Shown here piece by piece: positions 52,777 through 61,832 of a stretch of 64,000 nucleotides of DNA (position 1 is the first letter of the stretch; each line of letters starts with the position of its first letter). Location: positions 1 to 64,000 of the forward strand of contig CAYXLI010000014.1 in NCBI GenBank assembly GCA_964464925.1, in the 5' to 3' direction. The notes under the pieces are model-generated. The model searched no databases and had not been told where the DNA came from. It saw only the letters and a program-made list of their open reading frames with translations. The position numbers and the translations under genes were made by a program. Origin of the DNA: CAYXLI01 sp964464925. Lineage in GTDB: Bacteria > Acidobacteriota > Terriglobia > Bryobacterales > Bryobacteraceae.

Positions 52777-53826
52777 ATGGCCTACAACGACTTCGTATCC
52801 GTCACGATCGTAACCTTCAATAGCGGCCGGTTCATTAAGAGATGTCTTGAGTCGGTACTCGCCCAAAAGTACGACAAAAAAGAAATCATCATCATTGATA
52901 ACGCCTCGACTGACGGAACAGTCGACATATTGGAACAGTTCGAAGACCGGTGCCAGGTGGTTTACAACAGCGAGAACATCGGCTTCGCTGCGGCTCAAAA
53001 TCAGGCCATCGAGCTAAGCAATGCGGAATGGGTTCTGACGCTGAATCCCGATGTGCTGCTGCTGCCGAACTTCATCCAGGCTCTGGTCGATGCCGGCCAG
53101 GTCGATCCGAAGATTGGCACCGTCTGCGGTAAGCTCCTGACCATCAAGTCCACGTTCGATCATCTGGAAACTCCTCTGGTGGATTCGACAGGGATCTACT
53201 TTACGCCCATGCTGCGGCACCTCGATCGAGGCAGCCAGGAAGTGGATAACGGGCATTACCTCAACTACGAATACGTCTTTGGCGCGACCGCAGCAGCGGC
53301 ACTGTACCGTCGATCGATGATCGACGATGTAGCTGTTTTCGGCGAGTTCTTCGATCCCGATTTCTTCGTGTATCGCGAAGACGCGGACGTCGCCTGGCGG
53401 GCGCAGTTGTTCGGCTGGCGCTGTATCTACACGCCGAATGCCCGCGGCTATCATGTCCGCAATGTTCTGCCGGGCAACCGGCGGGCGCTTCCGCCCGAGA
53501 TTAATATGCACTCGGTAAAGAATCGCTTCCTGATGCGGATGAAGAACATGACAAGCGATCTGTACCGGAAGAACTGGCTCTCGATTACAGCTCGCGATCT
53601 CGTTGTCGTCGGGTGTTGCCTGCTTCGCGAGCAAAGTTCGCTGAAAGCGTTCTTTTACGTCGCAAAGCATTGGCGGAAAGTTCTCGAGAAGAGACGCGTG
53701 ATCATGAACCGGCGGCGCGTAACCGACGAATACCTGGCAAGCTGGTTCTCCTACGCTCCGGTCAGCCGCCCGGCGCCGAAGCCGTCCGCGCGTGTCCATT
53801 CGCGCCAGAAAGCAGCGCGCGGCTAG
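52777..53826 (+). CDS. Glycosyltransferase family 2, rhamnosyltransferase-like
   Basis: A 349-residue GT2. VSVTIVTFNSGRFIKRCLES opens the domain, then IIDNASTDGTVDILE, ENIGFAAAQNQAI, LTLNPDVLLLP (NPDV at the metal site) and EFFDPDFFVYREDADVAWRA. A positively charged C-terminal region (MNRRRVTDEYLASWF, then ARVHSRQKAARG) may contact membranes. It is followed after twelve bases by the GT4 gene. Confidence 0.9.
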   Translation: MAYNDFVSVTIVTFNSGRFIKRCLESVLAQKYDKKEIIIIDNASTDGTVDILEQFEDRCQVVYNSENIGFAAAQNQAIELSNAEWVLTLNPDVLLLPNFIQALVDAGQVDPKIGTVCGKLLTIKSTFDHLETPLVDSTGIYFTPMLRHLDRGSQEVDNGHYLNYEYVFGATAAAALYRRSMIDDVAVFGEFFDPDFFVYREDADVAWRAQLFGWRCIYTPNARGYHVRNVLPGNRRALPPEINMHSVKNRFLMRMKNMTSDLYRKNWLSITARDLVVVGCCLLREQSSLKAFFYVAKHWRKVLEKRRVIMNRRRVTDEYLASWFSYAPVSRPAPKPSARVHSRQKAARG

Positions 53827-53838
53827 AAAGCGCCGCTC

Positions 53839-54924
53839 ATGAGAATCGCCATTCTCGGCACGCGGGGCATTCCCGCCCGTTATGGCGGTTTCGAGACCTT
53901 CGCAGAGGAGCTAGCGCAGCGCCTCGTACGCCGCGGGCATCAGGTTTCGATTTACTGCCGGCAGAAGCACTCCTCCAACGAATACCTTGGTTCTCGCCTC
54001 ATTTACCTTCCCACGATTCGACACAAGTATCTCGACACCATCGCTCATACGTGCATCTCTACGTTTCACTTGCTTGCGCATCCATGTGACGTGGCTTTGT
54101 ATTGCAATGCCGCCAACGCAATCTTCACCTGGATGCCTCGCCTGTTCGGCATCCCCGTAGCTCTGAACGTGGATGGGCTGGAGCGTAAGCGGAAGAAATG
54201 GAACCGGCTGGCACGAACGTGGTATCTGGTCTCCGAGCGATTGGCAACCGTGTTCCCGACCGTTGCGGTTTCTGACGCAGAGAAAATCGCCGAGTATTAC
54301 CGCAGCCGCTACCGGGCCGATACCGAATTCATTCCGTACGGCGCGCCAACCGGGAAAGTGCAGTCCCAGAACGTCCTCCGGGAACTCGGTTTGACCTCTG
54401 GAGAGTATTTCCTGTACGTAACGCGGTTTGAGCCGGAGAATAACCCTCTGCTGGTGCGGCGAGCCTTCGAGCAGTTGGAGACAGACAAGAAGCTCGCATT
54501 GATCGGAGACGCTCCCTACGCACAGGAATATATCCGTCGTGTCCGGGATACGGCGGATCCCCGCGTACTGCTGCCGGGGGCGATATTCGGAACCGGTTAC
54601 CATGAGCTGCAGAGCCACTGCTTCGCGTACGTGCATGCCACGGAGGTCGGCGGCACGCATCCCGCATTGATTGAGGCGATGGGAAGAGGCTGTCTCACGT
54701 TGTATCTCGACACTCCAGAGAACGCCGAGGTCGCGGGAGGCGCTGCGATTCCGTTTACACCGCAAACGCTGACAGAATTAATGCGTCAGGTACTACTCAT
54801 GCCCGAGGACGAAAGAAACGAGTGGCGTTCGAAGGCTCTGGCGCGCGTACGCGAACGTTATAGCTGGGATCTGGTGACCGATCAATACGAAACGCTCTTC
54901 ACAAAGCTCCGCAGAGGAAAATAG
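53839..54924 (+). CDS. GT4 glycosyltransferase with DUF1972-type N-terminus
   Basis: A 361-residue transferase. It opens with RIAILGTRGIPARYGGFETF, a signature of the DUF1972 group that includes rhamnosyltransferases of capsule and rhamnan synthesis. The C-terminal half has YVTRFEPENNPLLV and HATEVGGTHPALIEAMGRG, the donor-binding region with the E-x7-E-like pattern. It is the last glycosyltransferase of the cluster and its stop is four bases before alr. Confidence 0.9.
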   Translation: MRIAILGTRGIPARYGGFETFAEELAQRLVRRGHQVSIYCRQKHSSNEYLGSRLIYLPTIRHKYLDTIAHTCISTFHLLAHPCDVALYCNAANAIFTWMPRLFGIPVALNVDGLERKRKKWNRLARTWYLVSERLATVFPTVAVSDAEKIAEYYRSRYRADTEFIPYGAPTGKVQSQNVLRELGLTSGEYFLYVTRFEPENNPLLVRRAFEQLETDKKLALIGDAPYAQEYIRRVRDTADPRVLLPGAIFGTGYHELQSHCFAYVHATEVGGTHPALIEAMGRGCLTLYLDTPENAEVAGGAAIPFTPQTLTELMRQVLLMPEDERNEWRSKALARVRERYSWDLVTDQYETLFTKLRRGK

Positions 54925-54928
54925 AAGT

Positions 54929-56059
54929 ATGGCATCGTGCCCCTACCGTTCCTGGGTTGAAATTTCGCGCGGACAGGTTGCAGAGAATTACCGCTCGATT
55001 CGATCAGCCACTGGACCTGATGTCGAGATAGCTCCAGTCGTAAAGGCAGACGCATACCGTCATGGAGCCGTCGAGGTATCTCGAACGTTGATGAGCGAGG
55101 GAGTAAAGTGGCTCTGCGTCAGCAACTGCGAGGAAGGTGCGACACTGCGGGACGCCGGTATCGAGGCGCGCATCCTGGTGATGGCTGACTTCCTTCCGGT
55201 CAGCCGCGTGGCAATGCTCGACTACAGGTTGACGCCGGTGATCCACTGCCTGGAGGACCTCAAGGAATTGAACAGGCTCGCCAGCGTCCGTGGCGAATCG
55301 ATCAAGTTTCATTTGAAAGTGGATAGCGGAATGGGACGGCTGGGCACGCGCGCGACGGCACAGGAGATCGTGGAGGCGCTGCATAGCTGCTGGAACATCG
55401 AGTTGGAAGGCTTGATGACTCACTTCGCGTCCGTGACCGATTTCAACTCGCAGCAGACCGAGAGCCAGATCAAGTACTTCAACTCTCTCATCGAACTGCT
55501 CTATCTGGCGGGCATCAAGCCTGACATTTTGCACATGTCCAGCACAGGAGCGGTGGCGTATGCGCGTCGCAGTGCGTGGAAGAGCATGGTGCGGCCAGGG
55601 CATGCGATTTACGGATATACTTCTCCTGCTCGTGGCAAAGGCCCGCAAAATATCCTGGCGGTGAAGCCCGCTCTTACGTGGAAGGCTTCCGTACTTTGTG
55701 TAAAGGATGTTCCGGCCGGCGCCCTCGTCGGCTATGGCGGGATGTTCCGCGCACCGGCGGATATGAGAATCGCGATTCTCGCCGTCGGCTACGCGGATGG
55801 GCTTCCGCACCGGCTCTCCAATCGCGGACACGTAATCGCGTGCGGCATGCAGGTGCCGATTCTCGGCGCCGTTTCTATGGACGTCACGACGATCGACGCC
55901 TCCCATTGCCCTTCTTTAAAAGTGGGCGACGCCGTAACACTACTCGGCTCCGAAGGAGACGTAAATCTCGATGCGCAGGAGATCGCGCGGCTCGCCGGAA
56001 CAATTTCGTATAGCGTCCTGTGCGCGATCAGCTCACGAGTGAAGCGCGTCTATATCTAA
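54929..56059 (+). CDS. alr: Alanine racemase
   Basis: A 376-residue PLP enzyme making D-alanine for peptidoglycan. The PLP lysine is K39 in VVKADAYRHG (usually AYGHG, here R). The second catalytic residue fits Y269 in VGYGGMFRA. KVDSGMGRLG, MSSTGAVAYA, RPGHAIYGY and ILGAVSMDVTTID are also conserved. It shares its strand with the polysaccharide genes and starts four bases after the last one; it may be cotranscribed. Confidence 0.95.
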   Translation: MASCPYRSWVEISRGQVAENYRSIRSATGPDVEIAPVVKADAYRHGAVEVSRTLMSEGVKWLCVSNCEEGATLRDAGIEARILVMADFLPVSRVAMLDYRLTPVIHCLEDLKELNRLASVRGESIKFHLKVDSGMGRLGTRATAQEIVEALHSCWNIELEGLMTHFASVTDFNSQQTESQIKYFNSLIELLYLAGIKPDILHMSSTGAVAYARRSAWKSMVRPGHAIYGYTSPARGKGPQNILAVKPALTWKASVLCVKDVPAGALVGYGGMFRAPADMRIAILAVGYADGLPHRLSNRGHVIACGMQVPILGAVSMDVTTIDASHCPSLKVGDAVTLLGSEGDVNLDAQEIARLAGTISYSVLCAISSRVKRVYI

Positions 56060-56078
56060 GAACACTTCGCCTCACAAC

Positions 56079-56097
56079 GGGACCGGCGCACCGGCCC
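56079..56097. terminator. GC hairpin between convergent alr and gyrB
   Basis: GGG-A-CCGG and CCGG-CCC can pair around CGCA, one unpaired A in the left arm. It lies in the 65-base gap between two genes that converge. There is no T run on either strand, so termination is only suggested by position. Confidence 0.3.
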
Positions 56098-56124
56098 GAT
56101 CCCGCGAGCAGAAGTTAGAGCCGA

Positions 56125-58551
56125 TTACACGTCCAGGTTGCGGACGTCGAGCGCGTTATCCTCGATGAACTTGCGGCGGCTCTCCACGTTCTCACCCATG
56201 AGAGTCGAGAAAATCTCCTCGCACTCCACCATGTCTTCCAGGCGGACCTGCAACAACGACCGTTTCTCCGGGTTCATCGTGGTGTCCCAAAGTTGTTCGG
56301 CGTTCATCTCGCCCAAACCTTTGTAGCGCTGCACCGAAACGTCGCGGGTACCTTCGCTCTTGACGTGATTGAGCAGATCCCGCCAGTTCGTAATGGTCTC
56401 GCGGTTGCCATCCTTAATCGCGATGAAGGGCGGCCGATTGTGACGTGCGATTTGCTTTGCCACCACACGCAGCTTGCGGAACTCCGGTTGCTGCGCCAGT
56501 TCGGTGCCGATGATTCGCTCGGCGTTCGTGTGATCGCGATAAGCGACCGACCAGGCCGAGTGCTCCTCGTCGAACTTGAGTTCGACCGGGATCTTCAACG
56601 CCTTGATGGCTTCGAACACCGGCTGAACATTGCTCTTCTCGCTGAAGTCCGCCTTTGCATCGATCTGTAGATCGGTGTTGGACAGCACTTCCACCACGCG
56701 CGCTTCGCGCAAGCGGCGTTCCGCCTGCCGGAACACCTGTTGGAACTCGTCCAGGCTCATGAGGAACGACTTCAGTTCACCCTTCTCGAGGCGAACTACG
56801 TTCGGGGCCTCGCCGTATTCCACCGCGATATTCTCGGTGGCGCGGCGGAGCACTTCGCTGGTGAATTCCTTGTCGTCCTTGATGTACTTCTCGCTCTTGC
56901 CTTTCTTGATCCGGTACAGAGGCGGCTGGGCGACGAACACGTGCCCGCGCGTGATCAGCTCCTGCATGTGGCGGAAGAAGAACGTGAGCAGAAGCGTACG
57001 GATATGCGAACCGTCCACATCGGCGTCCGTCATGATGATCACTTTGTGGTAACGGAGCTTCGCGATGTTGAAATCGTCCTTGCCGATGCCCGTGCCGATT
57101 GCCGTGATCATCGCACGGATTTCGTCATGGCCTAGCATCTTGTCATAGCGTGCCTTCTCTACGTTGAGGATCTTTCCCTTCAAGGGAAGGATCGCCTGGA
57201 ACCGGCGGTCGCGGCCACTCTTCGCGGTCCCTCCTGCCGATTCACCCTCAACCAGGTAGACTTCGCAGCGCTCCGGATCTTTTTCCTGGCAGTCCGCCAG
57301 CTTACCGGGCAGACCGCCTGAATCCAGAGCACCCTTCCGCCGCGTCAGGTCGCGAGCCTTGCGAGCCGCTTCACGCGCCCGGGCAGCTTCAATCGCCTTG
57401 CCGACAATCTTCTTCATCACCGACGGATTCTTATCGAAAAACTCGCCGAGTTTTTCATTGATCAACTGCACAACGAACCCGCCGATATCGCTGTTGAGCT
57501 TGCCCTTGGTCTGGCCTTCGAACTGCGGCTGCGGCAGTTTCACACTCACCACGGCAGTCAAACCTTCACGTACGTCGTCGCCGGAAAGATTTTCCTTCAC
57601 ATCTTTGAACAATCCGGCAGACTGGCCAGCGGCATTGATTGTACGAGTCAACGCGCTGCGGAAGCCGCTGAGGTGCGTGCCTCCGTCCACCGTGTTGATG
57701 TTGTTAGCGAAGCTGAATACCGTCTCCGCGTAGCTGTCGTTGTACTGCAGTGCAACTTCCATCGCCAGCTTGCCGCCATTGGGCAACGGGCGCTCACCTT
57801 CAAAGGCGATCGGTTTGTCGTGCAGGACATTTTTACTGCGATTGAGGTGCTTGATGAACTCCGAGATGCCACCGTTATAAACGAACTCATGCGACTTGAC
57901 CGGATTCTCACGCTCGTCGGCGAGCACGATGCGCAGACCCTTGTTCAGGAATGCGAGTTCGCGAAGTCGCTGCGCCAGGGTGTCGAAGTTGAACACGTGC
58001 GCATCCATGATCGTGGTGTCCGGCCGGAAAGTGATCTTCGTGCCGGTCTTGTTTCCTGCCTTTCCGGTCTTGGTGAGGGGACCCTTCGGGATCCCGCGGG
58101 AATATTCCTGTTCCCACGTTGCCTTGTCGCGCCAGATCTCCACGGCGAAGTATTCGGAGAGGGCGTTAACGCAACTCACGCCAACACCGTGCAGACCGCC
58201 GGATACTTTGTAGGTGTTGGAATCGAACTTACCACCGGCGTGCAGTTTCGTCAGCACAACCTGGGCAGCCGAGACGCCCTCTTCGGGGTGTATGTCCACC
58301 GGGATGCCGCGGCCATCATCAACAATCGTGATCGAGTTGTCGATGTGAATCGTAACTTCGATATTCTCTGCGTAACCCGCCAGCGCTTCGTCCACCGAAT
58401 TGTCGACGACTTCATATACCAGGTGATGAAGGCCGGCTTCTCCCGTGGAACCAATGTACATGGCAGGCCGGAGGCGCACCGCCTCCAAACCTTCCAGCAC
58501 CTTGATACTGCTGGAATCATAAACTTCAAGGGTCACATCTTTGCTTGCCAT
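56125..58551 (-). CDS. gyrB: DNA gyrase subunit B
   Basis: An 808-residue type II topoisomerase ATPase subunit. The GHKL ATP site shows EVVDNSVDEALAG and DDGRGIPVDIHPE, with GGLHGVGVSCVNALS and QTKGKLNSDIGG; the TOPRIM part has LVEGESAGGTAKSGRDR and MTDADVDGSHIRTLLL, the metal-binding DxD. RYKGLGEMNAEQLWDTTMNP is the conserved end. With GyrA it introduces negative supercoils. It lies 31 bases downstream of dnaN, so no recF separates them. Confidence 0.95.
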   Translation of the reverse strand: MASKDVTLEVYDSSSIKVLEGLEAVRLRPAMYIGSTGEAGLHHLVYEVVDNSVDEALAGYAENIEVTIHIDNSITIVDDGRGIPVDIHPEEGVSAAQVVLTKLHAGGKFDSNTYKVSGGLHGVGVSCVNALSEYFAVEIWRDKATWEQEYSRGIPKGPLTKTGKAGNKTGTKITFRPDTTIMDAHVFNFDTLAQRLRELAFLNKGLRIVLADERENPVKSHEFVYNGGISEFIKHLNRSKNVLHDKPIAFEGERPLPNGGKLAMEVALQYNDSYAETVFSFANNINTVDGGTHLSGFRSALTRTINAAGQSAGLFKDVKENLSGDDVREGLTAVVSVKLPQPQFEGQTKGKLNSDIGGFVVQLINEKLGEFFDKNPSVMKKIVGKAIEAARAREAARKARDLTRRKGALDSGGLPGKLADCQEKDPERCEVYLVEGESAGGTAKSGRDRRFQAILPLKGKILNVEKARYDKMLGHDEIRAMITAIGTGIGKDDFNIAKLRYHKVIIMTDADVDGSHIRTLLLTFFFRHMQELITRGHVFVAQPPLYRIKKGKSEKYIKDDKEFTSEVLRRATENIAVEYGEAPNVVRLEKGELKSFLMSLDEFQQVFRQAERRLREARVVEVLSNTDLQIDAKADFSEKSNVQPVFEAIKALKIPVELKFDEEHSAWSVAYRDHTNAERIIGTELAQQPEFRKLRVVAKQIARHNRPPFIAIKDGNRETITNWRDLLNHVKSEGTRDVSVQRYKGLGEMNAEQLWDTTMNPEKRSLLQVRLEDMVECEEIFSTLMGENVESRRKFIEDNALDVRNLDV

Positions 58552-58582
58552 AAAACTCTTTCTTCTAACCGTGCGATGCGCG

Positions 58583-59701
58583 TCAAATGCGCATCGGCAT
58601 AATCACGTAGCGGTAGTTGTACTTCGAATCCGGCCCCGAGGCAGGCCGCATCTCACCCGCGCTGTTGGGATCACGGAACAGGAACTGCACCGAAGATTCC
58701 GGAACCGCGCGCAGGAAATCGAGTAGATACTGCGCGTTGAAACCGATCTCTGTATCTGGTCCGCTGTACTCGGCCGACAGGCTCTCTTCGCTCTCGCCCG
58801 TTTCGGAAAGCGACGAGTAGACCTTCACCTCGTCCTTGGTGAACTGCAGCCGAATCGCCCTCGAGCGCTCGTCAGAGAACTGCGAGACGCGTTCGATGGC
58901 GGCGCGCAATTCGTCGCGTCCGAGGGTGACACTATTTGGATGCTCCTTGGGGAGCACACGATCGAAATCAGGGAAGTTTCCGGTCAGTTTCCGGCTGATC
59001 AGCAGGCGTTCGCCCAGTTCGAAAAACAGGTGGTTGTCATCGCCGGAAAACCTCAAGGCCGCATTGGGCTCGGCTTCCTGGGCCAGCTTGAGAATCTCGC
59101 TCATCGCCTTGCGAGGGAGCAGAGCACGATAGCTGGATCCGACGTTCTCCAATTCGGTCGAATTGGCCACCATCGAGAGCCTGTGGCCGTCCGTGGCCAC
59201 CATAGTCAGACCCGAGCTTTGTACGATCAGCAACGCGCCATTGAGCGTGAAGCGGGACTCCTCGGCTGAGATGGCGAATATGGTTTTGCTGATCATCGAG
59301 CACAGCACGCCCACCGGAATCTCCGCCAGCACCTCCGGCATCCGGGGCAGTTCCGGGAAGCTCTCGCGAGACATGCCCGCGATGCGGCTCCGGGAACGAC
59401 CACAGGTCAGATTGGCCCACTGGTTATCGCCGAGCTTGATGCTGATATCGGCTTCGGGCAGCAGCCTCACGTAGTCGAGCAGCTTCCGGGCAGGGATGGT
59501 TCCCGCACCTTGCTTGTTCACCTTGGCAGGAAATGCGCAACGAATTCCCAGTTCCAGGTCCGTCGCCGTCATGAGGATCCGATTTCCGTCCGTCTCCAGA
59601 AGCACGTTCGAGAGGATCGGGATGGTCGTTTTCTTTTCGACCACGCCCTGTGAAAGGCTGAGTTCCTTGACCAGCTCAGATTTGCTTACGGTGAAATCCA
59701 T
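58583..59701 (-). CDS. dnaN: DNA polymerase III sliding clamp (beta subunit)
   Basis: A 372-residue clamp, a ring dimer that tethers the polymerase. It has the usual three similar domains: VEKKTTIPILSNVLLE, FTLNGALLIVQSSGLTMVATDGHRLS, and the C-terminal YNYRYVIMPMRI, where VMPMR-type ends bind partners. It lies downstream of dnaA on the same strand after a 267-base gap that carries DnaA boxes. Confidence 0.95.
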   Translation of the reverse strand: MDFTVSKSELVKELSLSQGVVEKKTTIPILSNVLLETDGNRILMTATDLELGIRCAFPAKVNKQGAGTIPARKLLDYVRLLPEADISIKLGDNQWANLTCGRSRSRIAGMSRESFPELPRMPEVLAEIPVGVLCSMISKTIFAISAEESRFTLNGALLIVQSSGLTMVATDGHRLSMVANSTELENVGSSYRALLPRKAMSEILKLAQEAEPNAALRFSGDDNHLFFELGERLLISRKLTGNFPDFDRVLPKEHPNSVTLGRDELRAAIERVSQFSDERSRAIRLQFTKDEVKVYSSLSETGESEESLSAEYSGPDTEIGFNAQYLLDFLRAVPESSVQFLFRDPNSAGEMRPASGPDSKYNYRYVIMPMRI

Positions 59702-59968
59702 GAGTGTCTCGTTTCCGGCTGTCTGACCTTGCCCGGTGCGTTCTCTATGATTTTGGTTCTTACACTTATCAAGCCCTTAGAAGAACCGGAATCATAGGGC
59801 CTGTGGAAATGTGAGTATCTCTCTAAATTATACAAATAACAGTAGCTTCTTGTCTCGTCTCACTGCGGAAATCCGGGTGTGGGAAGGAGGACAACCGGAA
59901 GGCGAACTGCAGTGTCCACAGCTTTCCTATACCCGCCGAATGGGCTGCCTGTGGAAAAATCAGTAAGT
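59702..59968. other. oriC: Putative replication origin region (dnaN-dnaA gap)
   Basis: The gap has no gene but several DnaA-box-like 9-mers: TGTGGAAAT (59802-59810), GTGTCCACA (59912-59920) and TGTGGAAAA (59950-59958), the last matching TTWTNCACA fully on the reverse strand. Between them is an AT-rich stretch (CTCTAAATTATACAAATAAC, 59821-59840) that could unwind. Position between dnaA and dnaN supports an origin, but boxes also occur upstream of dnaA. Confidence 0.55.
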
Positions 59969-61273
59969 CTATTGGAGGCTATCACTTAGGCTGTGTAGCA
60001 TTCTGTTCAAATCCGCGTCCTTCTGGCGTAGCGCTTCGATCTTTTGAACAGAGTGCAGGACGGTAGTGTGATGCTTGCCTCCGAAGGCACGGCCGATCTC
60101 GGGCAAAGACGAGTGCGTCAACTCCTTCGCCAGGTACATCGCGATCTGTCGAGGGTAGGTGATATTTGCCGCATTCGTCTTCTGTTTGATCTGGGAAGGC
60201 TGCAGAGAGAACTTCTCGGCAACGGCTCGAATGACGTTTTCGATACTGATTCGCTTGTCGGAGCCGGTAGTCAGGTGCTTGAGCACCTGTTGGGCCATAG
60301 GGAGTGAAATATCGGCTCCGGTCACGGAGGAGTAAGCGATCAATTTCACTAGCGCTCCTTCCAGTTCTCGAACGTTGGACTTGGTTTTGGTGGCAAGAAA
60401 ACTGCGAACGTCTTCGGGAAGCCGGACACCCTCGGACTCCGCCTTCATGTCCAGGATCGCCATTTTCGTCTCCAGGTCAGGCGGCTGCACGTCCACCATG
60501 AGTCCCCATTCGAAGCGGGACCGCAAACGTTCGACAAGCCCAGGAGTATTGCGGGGCGAAGAATCGCTCGATAGCACGATCTGCTTCTGATGATCGTACA
60601 GTTCGTTGAACGTGTGAAAAAACTCTTCCTGCGTGCGCTCTTTGTTGCCCAGAATCTGCACATCGTCCACCAGCAGCACGTCCGCATTCCGGTAGTACTG
60701 GTGAAACTGCGCCATTCGCTCCACTTTGATGCAGTTGATCATCTGGTTCATGAAGCGTTCGCTGGTCGTGTAGACGATCCGCATCCCGCCGTAGTTTTGA
60801 ACGAGAGTGCGGCCGATCGCATGCATCAGGTGCGTTTTACCCATACCCACGCCGCCGTAAATGAAGAGCGGGTTGTAGCTGCGGGAGGGCTTGGTGGCAA
60901 CGGCCTGCGCGGCCGCGTGTGCAAACTGATTGCACGGCCCGACAACAAAGCTGTCGAACGTAAATTTCGCGTTTAATTGAACGCCGCCCGATTGGAAGTC
61001 AGCCACTGGATCGTTAGACGCCGCGGGCGGCATAGGACTCGAGGCTACCTCGTATCGTACCGAGCGGACCGGCAACCCCAGATCCCGGATCGCGGCCTGA
61101 ACCTGGTCAGCGTATTCGCCTTCCATCCAATCGCGGGTGGCTTCGTTTGGTACGCCAACCGTGATGGCGTCGCCGTTAGCCCCCTGATAGCTGGTTTTGA
61201 CCAACCAACTCTGGAAGGATTCGGCGCTGATGCGCGAGGCGAGGTTTTGTTTGATCAGTTCCCAGGCGTTCAT
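59969..61273 (-). CDS. dnaA: Chromosomal replication initiator DnaA
   Basis: A 434-residue initiator from the ATG at 61273, which gives MNAWELIKQNLASRISAESF, the family start. An upstream start at 61393 would add 40 residues of no family sequence that cross the DnaA boxes. The AAA+ domain holds Walker A GGVGMGKT at 140-147 and VLLVDDVQIL as Walker B, and the C-terminal DNA-binding motif is GGKHHTTVLHS. DnaA binds DnaA boxes and opens the origin. Boxes immediately upstream suggest autoregulation. Confidence 0.95.
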   Translation of the reverse strand: MNAWELIKQNLASRISAESFQSWLVKTSYQGANGDAITVGVPNEATRDWMEGEYADQVQAAIRDLGLPVRSVRYEVASSPMPPAASNDPVADFQSGGVQLNAKFTFDSFVVGPCNQFAHAAAQAVATKPSRSYNPLFIYGGVGMGKTHLMHAIGRTLVQNYGGMRIVYTTSERFMNQMINCIKVERMAQFHQYYRNADVLLVDDVQILGNKERTQEEFFHTFNELYDHQKQIVLSSDSSPRNTPGLVERLRSRFEWGLMVDVQPPDLETKMAILDMKAESEGVRLPEDVRSFLATKTKSNVRELEGALVKLIAYSSVTGADISLPMAQQVLKHLTTGSDKRISIENVIRAVAEKFSLQPSQIKQKTNAANITYPRQIAMYLAKELTHSSLPEIGRAFGGKHHTTVLHSVQKIEALRQKDADLNRMLHSLSDSLQ

Positions 61274-61300
61274 GCTCTTGTTGTTTGGCCAGGGCAAATA

Positions 61301-61332
61301 TTTCCCACAAGATTTCCACACGTGTGGAAATC
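61301..61332. promoter_or_regulatory. DnaA-box cluster with a palindrome upstream of dnaA
   Basis: TTTCCCACA (61301-61309) is followed by two boxes facing each other, ATTTCCACA (61312-61320) and TGTGGAAAT (61323-61331), separated by CG. Together with flanking G/C they form a perfect 22-base palindrome, 61311-61332. They are 28 bases from the dnaA ATG. The rest of the gap to tRNA-Gly (61333-61564) shows no gene. Confidence 0.7.
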
Positions 61333-61564
61333 TACACTCTACCCGTGCTACCGGATGAATTGTAACCGGGGGAGGAATCGTCCGAACAGGCACGAGCCGG
61401 TTGTCTGTCCTAGCTGCGGAAACTTAGTCTAGCACAAAACTTTTGGGAGGAATCTACAACTTTGTTCGAAATATATCTCGCTTAGGATGAGTGACTTATG
61501 GCGTGGTGCCAGTGTTTCAAAACAACTTTAGAGGAATCTGGTTTAGGTATGTCGATTGCATGAA

Positions 61565-61594
61565 TTGACAGGAGCGCTGACCTCTTGCGACAAT
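61565..61594 (+). promoter_or_regulatory. Promoter of tRNA-Gly
   Basis: TTGACA (61565-61570) is a perfect -35 box, and GACAAT (61589-61594) is a -10-like box 18 bases later. The tRNA begins 15 bases on. Confidence 0.65.
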
Positions 61595-61609
61595 AAAGTT
61601 CGACGTTCA

Positions 61610-61685
<76 letters not shown>

Positions 61686-61832
61686 TTCTCAGGCTGTCCA
61701 TTCGGCTCGGCTCACCCACATAAGACTCTAACTCCCATTCTGTAGTTGGCAACGTTTCGAAATCGGTGATGCCATTGTTGCGAGTGAACCGCCGCCGGGG
61801 CCTGCCCCAATTTTTGATTAAGAGCCAAATTT

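Noticed and set aside
57673..58602. A 309-codon frame antisense to gyrB
   Set aside because: Shadow of gyrB; crosses the dnaN-gyrB junction and has no motifs.
61311..61332. Palindrome upstream of dnaA considered as a parS site
   Set aside because: It contains CACGTG but the flanks are DnaA-box halves (TTTCCACA), not the GTTNCACGTGAAAC of parS.
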